A stretch of 44,453 nucleotides of DNA, taken from the NCBI GenBank assembly GCA_021787665.1, contig JAJYLN010000021.1, positions 1 to 44,453 on the forward strand. The letters are read 5' to 3'. Source of the stretch: a bacterium (GTDB lineage Bacteria; JAMCPX01). Position 1 is the stretch's first letter. Every line of letters starts with the position of its first letter. Below, in pieces: positions 24,511-31,909 of the stretch. Under the pieces are notes generated by a model. The model worked only from the letters and a program-made list of their open reading frames with translations. It was not told the origin of the DNA and made no database searches. The position numbers and the translations under genes are program-made.

Positions 24511-25453
24511 GCTCGCTCACTACGGCCTTTAGCCACGCCGGGAAGGGCGCCGAGAAGGTCACCGGGACATCGTAGACCGGGTGCGTGAAGCTGATGGCGT
24601 ATGCGAACAGGGCGATGCCGCCGGATGACGAGAGTATGGCAAGGACCTGTTGCCGTGCCGGCACAGGCCTCTTTCTGGAATACAGGTCGTCGTTTAGGAT
24701 GGGGTGGCCCCTGTCGCTGAGCTGTGTGCGCAGTTGGTGTGTCCGGCCAGTCTCCGGCCACAGTATGACCACGGTTATACCGTCCAGCCGCTTGATCACG
24801 CGGAACCGCGTCACAGCCTCCTTTCCCCGTGTCGTCTTCGTCGTCATTCGTTTTCTGTCGAACGGATGACGACTGATAAGGCCGCTGATCGTGCCGGCAT
24901 CCGTCTTCATCGTGCCGTACACTACGGCGATGTAGGTCTTGTGGATGGTACGGTGCTTGAACATCGTCAAAAGTTTCAGGTGTGCCTCGTTGCTCTTGGC
25001 AATGATCAATACCCCAGCTGTCTGCTTGTCGAGCCGGTGGACGATGCCGCGCCGCAGGGGATCTCCCATATCAGAGAGCCGCCTGTTCATGGAGAGCAGC
25101 GCGTTTACGACGGTGTGGTGCAGGGCGGTCGGTGTAGGATGTGTGGAAATGCCGGCTGGCTTGTCGACCACGATGATATGCTCGTCCTCGTAGAGGACCG
25201 GCAGGGGGATGGGTTCCGGTGATGGCAGCGCGGATATCTCTGCCGGTGGCAGGTGTACCTCAATGGACTCATTGCCCTTTATCTTATAGTCAGGCTTGAC
25301 GACGACGGATCCGTTGACGACCGTACTGCCCTGCTTGATGAGCGACTTGATCCTTTCCCTTGATACGACAGGGAGACTACGGGATAAAAATGCGTCGAGC
25401 CTTTCCCCTCTGTCTCCCGGAGATGAGAGGACCTTCTCGGTGGAGGGGGCCAT
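24491..25453 (-). CDS. RluA-family 23S rRNA pseudouridine synthase (RluD type)
   Basis: The 320-residue protein has an N-terminal S4 RNA-binding domain (RLDAFLSRSLPVVSRERIKS, about 18-75) and a catalytic domain with the GIVHRLDKQTAG motif, whose Asp is the nucleophile. The RTHQLR motif is also intact. With an S4 domain and neighbouring PgeF it resembles RluD, which modifies helix 69 of 23S rRNA; the pairing rluD-pgeF is common in bacteria. It starts one base after the 92-residue gene. Confidence 0.92.
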   Translation of the reverse strand: MAPSTEKVLSSPGDRGERLDAFLSRSLPVVSRERIKSLIKQGSTVVNGSVVVKPDYKIKGNESIEVHLPPAEISALPSPEPIPLPVLYEDEHIIVVDKPAGISTHPTPTALHHTVVNALLSMNRRLSDMGDPLRRGIVHRLDKQTAGVLIIAKSNEAHLKLLTMFKHRTIHKTYIAVVYGTMKTDAGTISGLISRHPFDRKRMTTKTTRGKEAVTRFRVIKRLDGITVVILWPETGRTHQLRTQLSDRGHPILNDDLYSRKRPVPARQQVLAILSSSGGIALFAYAISFTHPVYDVPVTFSAPFPAWLKAVVSEHEIHQG

Positions 25454-25454
25454 G

Positions 25455-25733
25455 CTACCAGATCTTCGATTTTATCCTCTGCCCGGTAAGTTTTATGATC
25501 ACGTCCGCTATAGCCCTGTCATAGAGCTGCAGTGCGGACGACTTTTGTTTAAAGTCGATTGACAGCCTGCTCAGGAACAGCTCCCTTCCTTCGTCTATAT
25601 CGTCCTTCATAATTTCGTAAAAATTATCGTTTTCTATGCCCTGCCGTACCTTTTCCTGATTGTACAGCGCCAGATCCGAGGCGATAGCCCGCGCGAGTCT
25701 TCTCGCTTCGGACTCAGTGTCTATCAGCGGCAT
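25455..25733 (-). CDS. Conserved hypothetical small acidic/helical protein
   Basis: The 92-residue protein is predicted mostly helical, begins MPLIDTESEARRLARAIASD, and has no membrane segment. I recall similar short proteins in anaerobic proteobacteria without an assigned role. It overlaps the patatin gene by 20 nt and precedes the pseudouridine synthase by one base, which supports real translation. Confidence 0.75.
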   Translation of the reverse strand: MPLIDTESEARRLARAIASDLALYNQEKVRQGIENDNFYEIMKDDIDEGRELFLSRLSIDFKQKSSALQLYDRAIADVIIKLTGQRIKSKIW

Positions 25734-26613
25734 AAAGACCTCCTTGCTCCTTTGACTTCATTAAATCACTCAACCTGTCCATTTGCAACTCTGCTTCCCG
25801 TACACCCAGATCTATCAGCTCCCTGTACTTGCTGAAGTCGGTCCACTCCAGGTCGTTGAGGGCAGGCCTTATAATGATGTCCGCACTCGTGAGCTGTTCC
25901 TCTTTCACGATGTGCCGCAGAATGCCATTCGCCCGCCAGATGAGGTCCAGGCCGCGCGTCGGTCTGTCTATGACATCGAGTTGTGATGCCACGTCTACGG
26001 CTATCACCAGGTCCGCCCCGAGCTGCCGCGCGTAGCGTACCGGTACCGTATCGATCAGACTGCCGTCCACGAGCATCATACCATCCTTCTGTACGGCAGG
26101 CAAGACGCCCGGTATCGCCGAGCTAGCCATGATGGCCTCCCGCAGGCTGCCCCTGTCTATGCTTACGACCCTGCCCCTGAGTATGTCGACGGCGATCGCG
26201 GAAAATTTCATCGGCAGCGACTCTATGAGTACGTCGTCTATCAGCATATCGATCAGTCTGCGATAGGTCTGCTCCTTCACGAACGAAAGCCTGGTGAGCG
26301 ACGAAGCGTAGAACATGCCGGTAAAGAAGTGTCTGCGTACCGATTCCAGGAAGCTGCCCTTCTCCGCCCTTCTCCCCCTGATATAGTCGAGCTTTATGCT
26401 CCTGAACTCCCTGCTGCCGATCATTGCGAGCAGCTTTCCCTCGATCACCGCGGGGTCCTGGTAGTGCGTGTAGATTGCCCCGATAATGGCGCCGGCGCTC
26501 GTGCCGGCGATGCAGTGGAACCGCATACCCGCTCTGTGGAGCTGTTTTATGACCCCGATATGGGCGATGCCACGTGCGCCGCCGCCGCCGAGTGCGAGTC
26601 CGACCTTCAGCAT
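25714..26613 (-). CDS. Patatin-like phospholipase
   Basis: The 299-residue protein has the patatin oxyanion loop GGGGARG (9-15), the nucleophile in GTSAG (Ser39) and the catalytic Asp in DGSLID (Asp183). These enzymes use a Ser-Asp dyad to hydrolyse acyl chains of phospholipids or other lipids. There is no signal peptide, so it probably acts on the inner face of the inner membrane. The Lys/Gln-rich end (LMKSKEQGG) overlaps the next gene by 20 nt. Confidence 0.92.
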   Translation of the reverse strand: MLKVGLALGGGGARGIAHIGVIKQLHRAGMRFHCIAGTSAGAIIGAIYTHYQDPAVIEGKLLAMIGSREFRSIKLDYIRGRRAEKGSFLESVRRHFFTGMFYASSLTRLSFVKEQTYRRLIDMLIDDVLIESLPMKFSAIAVDILRGRVVSIDRGSLREAIMASSAIPGVLPAVQKDGMMLVDGSLIDTVPVRYARQLGADLVIAVDVASQLDVIDRPTRGLDLIWRANGILRHIVKEEQLTSADIIIRPALNDLEWTDFSKYRELIDLGVREAELQMDRLSDLMKSKEQGGLYAADRH

Positions 26614-26622
26614 GGCGATGGC

Positions 26623-27225
26623 TTATTTTTCAAGCTCGACGTTCCAGTAGGACGCATCGACGATATTAAGGAAGGGTGCCCATTCCTTGTAGACGGGGTG
26701 CTTGAAGTTGAAGGTTGCGTACGGTGTCCACTCGGGCTTTCGTGGCCTCCTGATCAACTTCATGCCTGCCTGCTCTGGTGACATACCTCCCTTTCTCTTG
26801 TTGCACTCGAAGCAACTGCATACCACATTGTCCCAGGTGCTCAGGCCGCCGAGTGAACGCGGCACGACGTGGTCTATGTTGAGTTCCGTTTTTGAGAACC
26901 GCTTGCCACAGTACTGACACGTGTTCCTGTCCCGGCCGAAAATATTCAGCCGGGAGAATCGTACATGTTTCTTCGGGATGCGGTCGTAGGCGACCAGCAC
27001 GATGACCCGCGGAACCCGTATCATCCTGTGGACGATGCCGACGACGTCGTCTCCGTACTCCGCCTTGAGCTGCGACCAGTCATGAAAATCATAGATCGAG
27101 AACTGCTTATCCACGACCCTCGCGATACCTTCGTAGAGCAGGGTGAAAGCCCTCCTCACCGTGGTGACGTGGACGGGGAGGTACGACTTGTTGAGGACCA
27201 GAACCTCTGTGGACAGGACACCCAT
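26623..27225 (-). CDS. HNH endonuclease family protein
   Basis: The 200-residue protein has an N-terminal domain (VLVLNKSYLPVHVTTVRRAF) and an HNH domain with a zinc knuckle (CQYCG ... CFECN) and the motif LNIDHVVPRSLGG ... WDNVV. This stand-alone HNH family is widespread and conserved in chromosomes; its role is unknown, and it is not obviously part of a mobile element. Its start codon is one base after the GntR stop, so it is co-expressed with the regulator. Confidence 0.88.
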   Translation of the reverse strand: MGVLSTEVLVLNKSYLPVHVTTVRRAFTLLYEGIARVVDKQFSIYDFHDWSQLKAEYGDDVVGIVHRMIRVPRVIVLVAYDRIPKKHVRFSRLNIFGRDRNTCQYCGKRFSKTELNIDHVVPRSLGGLSTWDNVVCSCFECNKRKGGMSPEQAGMKLIRRPRKPEWTPYATFNFKHPVYKEWAPFLNIVDASYWNVELEK

Positions 27226-27226
27226 G

Positions 27227-27901
27227 CTATGCCTGATCCCGCTTCAGTATTTCGGATATGAGGGTCTCGCTGCCGTACGTGGCGTTCTCTTGTACCAGCT
27301 TTTCAATCCCCTCGGCATTTCGCTTTCGGAACGCGTTCACGATCTCCTTGTGCTGGGCAATAGAACCTTCTATCTTCCCGCTCATGGTCAGGGCTATCCT
27401 GAACCTCTGGAACTGTTGCGTCAGCGCGTGCAGTATCTGGTAGAGCTTCTCGTTGCCACAGTTGCGGAGGAACTTGTCGTGGAATTCGTTGTGCAGCTTG
27501 AAGGCGAGCCTCCACTCGTTCTTCTTGTGCGCTTCTTCGAGCTTGTTGTTGATCTCTTCGAGTTTCTTGATGTCTTCCTCACCCATCCGCGAGCACGCGA
27601 GACGTGCCGCATACCCTTCCAGCAGGCTCTTTATTTCATAGAATTCCCTGATGTCTTTTTCGGTGATGGGTGCCACATAGGCTCCCCGGTGGGCCTGGAC
27701 TTTTATGAAGCCCTCTGTCTCGAGCTGCCGTATGGCCTCACGGATCGGTGTCCTGCTTATATTGAATTTGTTGGCCATCTCGGCTTCTGCGACCCTCTCC
27801 TCGGGACGAAGGATGCCCTTTATAATAGCATCCCTGATTGCATCTGCTATCTGTTCTCTAAGGGTCTGTTTTTTCTGTAAATCGATCTGCCTTAGTCCCA
27901 T
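27227..27901 (-). CDS. GntR-family regulator with FCD domain
   Basis: The 224-residue protein has a winged HTH (about 10-75, EAEMANKFNISRTPIREAIR) and a C-terminal FCD ligand-binding helix bundle (about 85-215) with the metal-binding pattern Asp/His (HNEFHDKFLRN ... SIAQHKEIV). FCD members sense carboxylic acids or acyl-CoAs and usually repress. A near-perfect operator overlaps its own -10, so autoregulation is likely. It heads the cluster HNH, patatin, small protein, pseudouridine synthase, PgeF. It could also control the acyl-CoA operons, but their TTGAT-N6-ATCAA site is different. Confidence 0.92.
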   Translation of the reverse strand: MGLRQIDLQKKQTLREQIADAIRDAIIKGILRPEERVAEAEMANKFNISRTPIREAIRQLETEGFIKVQAHRGAYVAPITEKDIREFYEIKSLLEGYAARLACSRMGEEDIKKLEEINNKLEEAHKKNEWRLAFKLHNEFHDKFLRNCGNEKLYQILHALTQQFQRFRIALTMSGKIEGSIAQHKEIVNAFRKRNAEGIEKLVQENATYGSETLISEILKRDQA

Positions 27902-27910
27902 AATGTTTCA

Positions 27911-27938
27911 TGTATACAATATACACACGTGAAGTCAA
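27911..27938 (-). promoter_or_regulatory. Promoter and palindromic operator of the GntR gene
   Basis: On the minus strand TTGACT (plus 27933-27938) and TATACA (plus 27911-27916) are 16 bp apart. TGTATA-CAA-TATACA (27911-27925) is a perfect palindrome typical of FCD-type GntR sites, and it covers the -10. The predicted transcription start is only a few bases before the ATG at 27901, and no Shine-Dalgarno is visible, so the mRNA may be leaderless. Confidence 0.6.
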
Positions 27939-27962
27939 CAGTTATTTAGCCTGCCGGACGCA

Positions 27963-28955
27963 TTACTGTATAGCAACGCCGGTGAACGGCACAACGACGA
28001 CGGGCATCGACTTCAAGGTCGTGTACACCGTTATCTCGCCGATGAGCTTGCCTGTTTTCCCGACCCCGGTAGGCCTGAGCTCGAGCCGGTAGCTGCCCGT
28101 GCCCTGTCTGAAGGCCTTTACCCTCAACACGTCCGGTTTTGTCGTTATCCTTGTGATGGCGAACGCCTTATTGGGCTGCGTGTACAGGAAGACCTCCATT
28201 GCCGGGTGTCGAACGCCCCTCTTTACAATGCCAAGCTTGACTTCGCTCGGATTGATCAGGATATCACCCGCGACCGTGCCAATTACGGGCACGATTTTGG
28301 TTTCCTGTCCGGCCCCGGTGCCCTTATAACTTATTTGGACATAGGAGTTTATGGGTCCGACGGGTGCAGACGGGGCAAGGGTCACCAGATAGGTGTCCCG
28401 TGTTATTGATTGGGTCCCCGGCGTAAGCTTTAGGTAAGGCTTTGAGGCCGTAACGGATAAAACCTTGACAGGGGGGCTGGACAGCGAGAGCGTGAGCCTC
28501 CGCTCCTCGGTGCTGCCTCTTTTTACGGTCCCCAGAAGCACGATGGGCGGCGTTGCGACGAGATCAGACACTACCCTGCCCGTAAGGGTTAGCACGACCA
28601 TGGACTTGAGGGGGTCGTTTGTCGAGACGGATATCGTCTTGGTCACGGGTCCGAGATAGTTCGAGGAATCGAAGCGTGCTGCGATCGCGCCACGCCCGGC
28701 CGGCATTACCTCCCCCGAAAAAGCGCTTGCCGCGGTACATCCGCATGAGGTGAACACGTCCTTGATGGTGAGGTCGTCCGTGCCGGTGTTTACGAAGTCG
28801 TACCGATGGGAAACCATCGTGCCCTGCTGGACCCTGCCGAAGTCGTAGCTGAGCGCGGAGAAATGGATCGAAGGGCCCTGCACCGGCATTTTCTGAGTAC
28901 AGCCGTACAGCGCCGTCAAGCAGACAGCGCACAGTAAAAGATATCTTGTTCTCAT
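27963..28955 (-). CDS. DUF1573-domain lipoprotein
   Basis: The 330-residue protein begins with a lipoprotein signal (MRTRYLLLCAVCLTALYGC, lipobox LYGC, Cys19). A DUF1573 (HYDIN/ASH-like) Ig-fold domain follows, with DFGRVQQGTMVSHRYDFVNT and the FTSCGCTAA motif, then two more Ig-like repeats each with a VKRG turn. Such proteins are anchored in the outer or inner membrane and are common in anaerobes; their role is unknown. I start at ATG 28955 because GGAGG lies 4 nt upstream; an extension to 28988 exists. Confidence 0.85.
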   Translation of the reverse strand: MRTRYLLLCAVCLTALYGCTQKMPVQGPSIHFSALSYDFGRVQQGTMVSHRYDFVNTGTDDLTIKDVFTSCGCTAASAFSGEVMPAGRGAIAARFDSSNYLGPVTKTISVSTNDPLKSMVVLTLTGRVVSDLVATPPIVLLGTVKRGSTEERRLTLSLSSPPVKVLSVTASKPYLKLTPGTQSITRDTYLVTLAPSAPVGPINSYVQISYKGTGAGQETKIVPVIGTVAGDILINPSEVKLGIVKRGVRHPAMEVFLYTQPNKAFAITRITTKPDVLRVKAFRQGTGSYRLELRPTGVGKTGKLIGEITVYTTLKSMPVVVVPFTGVAIQ

Positions 28956-28988
28956 AGGACCTCCGACTCTTATAGAGATTGTTGGCAT

Positions 28989-29256
28989 ATATAAATGAAA
29001 TCTGAAGAAACCGCAAGTACTGTTTGCATCGTGCCCCTACCCGATATAGTGACAGGGCACGGGCAAAGGAATGGCTTGCGAGCGCAGACATAACTAAGCA
29101 TTTCGGGGATACGGTGCAGTTACTACACCTTAAACGGGTAGTATCCCTATAACCATTACGATGAATGATAGGGGCATAGGAATAGCAGGTTCTGCTCTGC
29201 CACCACCTTTTCTAAATACCATCGAAGTGGCAGAGACATCATGAACCAATTTTTGG
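28989..29256. other. Non-coding spacer with two inverted repeats
   Basis: No ORF is supported. CGTGCCC (29030-29036) pairs with GGGCACG (29055-29061). CTCTGCCAC (29195-29203) pairs with GTGGCAGAG (29227-29235), just beyond the stop of the minus-strand DUF4442 gene, where it could end transcription although no T tract follows. Confidence 0.35.
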
Positions 29257-29730
29257 CTATGAAGGATTTTTTCTTCTTATGTAAAGAGTTTTTTCGACAT
29301 GCGCTATGACATTGCTGTCGTCGTCCTTCAGGTCTATCGGAAGGACAGGCTCCACTTTTCCCTTCTCGTCTGCGAGCTGCTTCAACTCCCGGATCTTTTC
29401 CAGCGGTATGTGGACATGCGCGTGTACCGTGCCTCGTCCGGGCTTCATGAACTGTATCAGAGACTGCTTATCCCACACTATGTAGCCACGTCCGAGATTT
29501 TGCACGAGTATGAAAACGAAAAAAGGGTCGCACATGGAGTACAGCGATCCACCGAACTGTGTGCCGAAGTAGTTTTTGTTATAAAAGCTGAGCTTCATGC
29601 TGATGTCGAAGGTCGTGAAATCCGGGGCAATGTGATGTACCCGAATACCTGCGCCGGCATACGGCGGATAGATATTGATCCTCAACCTGAACAGAAAAAG
29701 CCTCCACGTTTTGAAGATATTCTCAAACAT
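29257..29730 (-). CDS. DUF4442 hotdog-fold thioesterase-like protein
   Basis: The 157-residue protein has the DUF4442/PaaI-like hotdog signature: INIYPPYAGAGIRV near the start and NYFGTQFGGSLYSMCDPFF in the centre, the helix that carries the active site in this fold. Hotdog proteins hydrolyse or bind acyl-CoA thioesters, which fits the acyl-CoA genes in this window, though it is far from those operons. Its start overlaps a 17-codon leader ORF that has the better ribosome binding site, so it may be translated by re-initiation. Confidence 0.82.
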   Translation of the reverse strand: MFENIFKTWRLFLFRLRINIYPPYAGAGIRVHHIAPDFTTFDISMKLSFYNKNYFGTQFGGSLYSMCDPFFVFILVQNLGRGYIVWDKQSLIQFMKPGRGTVHAHVHIPLEKIRELKQLADEKGKVEPVLPIDLKDDDSNVIAHVEKTLYIRRKNPS

Positions 29731-29776
29731 ACGATGTCCGTCCCAAGAATTTCCGCATTACTTCGCTTATTTTCAT
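29723..29776 (-). CDS. 17-codon leader ORF overlapping the DUF4442 start
   Basis: On the minus strand GAGAGGAGG precedes an ATG at 29776 (plus 29774-29776) by 7 nt. The ORF reads MKISEVMRKFLGRTSYV and stops at 29723, 8 nt inside the DUF4442 gene. A single-base change would fuse it to the N terminus of DUF4442, so it is either a real coupled leader or the sign of an indel. Confidence 0.4.
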   Translation of the reverse strand: MKISEVMRKFLGRTSYV

Positions 29777-29801
29777 AATATTGCCTCCTCTCTTTTATTC
29801 T

Positions 29802-29817
29802 ATAGCGCATGCGCTAT
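29802..29817. promoter_or_regulatory. 16-bp perfect palindrome upstream of the DUF4442 gene
   Basis: ATAGCGCATGCGCTAT is its own reverse complement. On the minus strand TAGAAT, a good -10 match, overlaps its end (plus 29799-29804), placing the palindrome in the spacer region of a promoter, as for repressors or MerR-like activators. No -35 is evident. Confidence 0.45.
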
Positions 29818-30184
29818 GGTTATAGCAGGACTGACGGTACAGAACAATGGCTTCCCTTCCCGGGCTTGAGAAGGAAAGGGGTGACCCTCATGTACAATGA
29901 GGGGAAAGAAGGAAGATACAAGGATGGGTTCTCCCGACAAGGGGAATCCCATAAGAATTGTCCTATACCTTCCCAGGTTTGAATTTATTAAGGCCGAAAG
30001 GTTCGGCGACGTAGATCTTATCAAGGCCTCGAAGTTTTCATACTGGACTTGCTTACGAACTATCACTATGTTACTCATGAGACTATGAAGCGGAAGCAGC
30101 TAAAGAGATATAAAGCAATACCCGTTCTGTGGCAGGATGCGGGCGAGTTTGCAGCTGGGATCGTCATAAAGAACGCGTCGTAGA
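29818..30184. other. Stretch without a supported gene before larE
   Basis: Short frames exist (29897-30088 plus; 30089-30182 plus, starting MKRKQLKRYKAIPVLW; 29800-30078 minus) but none has a good ribosome binding site plus recognisable protein. The end of the stretch, with MKRKQLKRYKAIPVLWQDAG just before larE, may be a relic of another gene. I could not identify it. Confidence 0.3.
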
Positions 30185-31009
30185 TTGAAGATACATGGTG
30201 AGGAAAAGTACGACCGCTTGCGGGCCTCTCTGGGGCGGCTCGGCAGCGTTGCCGTCGCCTTTTCCGGGGGTGCGGACTCTGCGTTCTTGCTGAAGGTAGC
30301 ACACGACGTGCTCGGCGACCATGCGATCGCCGTGACCGCGGTGTCTCCCACCTATCCCGCGGAAGAGTTGCGGCAGGCAAGGAGGATCGCGAAGGACATC
30401 GGGATAAGACTTCTTCCTGTCCATACGGATGAATTGAGAGATGAAAACTTCTCATCGAACCGGCCGGACAGGTGCTTTTTCTGTAAGACCGGGCTATTTT
30501 CCCTGCTGAGGCAGCAGGCAAACAGACTAGGAATACGCCATATAGCGTACGGCGCCAATGCCGACGACACCGACGATTTCAGGCCTGGCATGAAGGCAGC
30601 GGCCCGGGCGCATGCGAAGGCACCCCTGCTCGATGCCGGACTAACCAAGGAAGAGATACGAGCGATCAGTAGAGGGCTCGGCCTTACCACGTGGGACAAG
30701 CCTTCCTCTGCTTGCCTCGCATCGAGAATACCGTACGGGACGAGGATTACGATCAAGGCATTGAGGATGATAGAATCCGGAGAGGCCCTGCTGCACACGC
30801 TGGGCTTCAGGCAGTGCAGGATCAGGTGCTATAACGACATCGCACGGATAGAAGTCTTGCCGGAAGACCTCCATCGCTTACTCGATAAGAGCGTACAGGA
30901 AAAGATCGTCCGGCAGCTCAAACGGTCCGGCTTCATGTATGTGACCGTAGACCTCGAGGGCTACCGCACCGGCAGCATGAACATGGTCATAAGATCGTCC
31001 AGTTGTTGA
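30185..31009 (+). CDS. larE: LarE-type ATP-dependent sulfur transferase
   Basis: LarE makes the nickel-pincer cofactor of lactate racemase and relatives by sulfur transfer to an adenylylated precursor. The 274-residue protein has the PP-loop SGGADS (27-32) and the sulfur-donor motif SSACLASRIPYG with Cys177, matching the sacrificial Cys of the family. It also has Cys97 and Cys100 (RCFFCK). With Cys177 these give three cysteines, the pattern of LarE forms that carry a [4Fe-4S] cluster and act catalytically. No larB or larC is seen here. The start is TTG 30185 because no in-frame ATG fits and a TAG closes the frame upstream; this is the least sure point. Confidence 0.87.
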   Translation: MKIHGEEKYDRLRASLGRLGSVAVAFSGGADSAFLLKVAHDVLGDHAIAVTAVSPTYPAEELRQARRIAKDIGIRLLPVHTDELRDENFSSNRPDRCFFCKTGLFSLLRQQANRLGIRHIAYGANADDTDDFRPGMKAAARAHAKAPLLDAGLTKEEIRAISRGLGLTTWDKPSSACLASRIPYGTRITIKALRMIESGEALLHTLGFRQCRIRCYNDIARIEVLPEDLHRLLDKSVQEKIVRQLKRSGFMYVTVDLEGYRTGSMNMVIRSSSC

Positions 31010-31042
31010 GGTCTTGGCGGAAAACTGTATAGGATAGAGCAG

Positions 31043-31909
31043 ATGGAAGACCGTACAAAAATAGAGAACATAACCATATACTGGGGCAGGCAGGAAAGCG
31101 CGCTCATCTTTTCGAATTCGATCGTCGTGGAGGGCGGCAGGGGAAAGGTCATCATTGACCCCAGCGCGGAGTCCGACGAGCTCAGGGAACTCTCACGGCA
31201 CAAGGTGAGCGTTGTCAACAGCCACTATCACGGGGACCACCGACGTCTGAACTATTTGTTCACGAAGGGGGAATTCTTCGCGCCGGAGCTCGATGCCCCG
31301 ATGCTCGAGAACAACAGGCTGTTCATAGACGCGGTAGGGATAGACGATGCTGAGATAAAGGAGCAGTGGCTCGAGATCGTAAAAGGCCTGTACAACATCG
31401 TCGAGCACAGGATCACGGGCACGTTCAGTGACGGCGAGTATGTCATAGACAGGTCATACGACATAAAGGCGATAGGCCTGCCGGGGCATACCCAGGGACA
31501 CAGCGGGTTCTTCATCGAGGGGGCCTCGCTCGCCATCATAACCGATATAGACCTCACGAAGTTCGGACCGTGGTATGGCAACGAGACCTCCGATATCGAC
31601 GATTTTCTGCGGTCGATAGAAAAGATAAAGCACCTTGATTCCAAGTACTTTCTGTCCTCGCACACGCACCAGATCTATACGAGGGAGCAGGTGGTGCCGA
31701 TGCTCGACCGTTTTGCTTCTTTCATAAGCCGGCGGGAGGAGCAGATCATGAGGCTGCTCGATGCGGACCCGTGCATGTCGCTCGATCGGATGTCGAGGTA
31801 TGGAATCATCTATCCCAAGAGCTCTCTGGACAACAACCCGGCACTGGTGCTTTTCGAGAAGAAGATGCTCGAGAAGCACCTGAAGAGGATGCACGTCTCC
31901 TGTCTGTGA
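31043..31909 (+). CDS. MBL-fold metallo-hydrolase
   Basis: The 288-residue protein carries a complete metal motif: NSHYHGDH (His61, His63, Asp65, His66), then GLPGHTQGHSGFF, an Asp in ITDIDLTKFG, and a late His in SSHTHQIY. It is a binuclear-metal hydrolase or related enzyme of unknown substrate. A C-terminal helical part (about 215-288) follows, as in glyoxalase II-like or lactonase-like members. The stop overlaps the metH start (TGATG). Confidence 0.87.
   Translation: MEDRTKIENITIYWGRQESALIFSNSIVVEGGRGKVIIDPSAESDELRELSRHKVSVVNSHYHGDHRRLNYLFTKGEFFAPELDAPMLENNRLFIDAVGIDDAEIKEQWLEIVKGLYNIVEHRITGTFSDGEYVIDRSYDIKAIGLPGHTQGHSGFFIEGASLAIITDIDLTKFGPWYGNETSDIDDFLRSIEKIKHLDSKYFLSSHTHQIYTREQVVPMLDRFASFISRREEQIMRLLDADPCMSLDRMSRYGIIYPKSSLDNNPALVLFEKKMLEKHLKRMHVSCL

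Noticed and set aside
29897-30088. 63-codon plus-strand ORF upstream of larE
   Set aside because: No good ribosome binding site, no recognisable family, and other frames in the same stretch are equally open.
31771-31908. N-terminal extension of MetH
   Set aside because: The extra 46 codons lie inside the metallo-hydrolase gene; ATG 31909 overlaps that stop and gives the normal MetH start.
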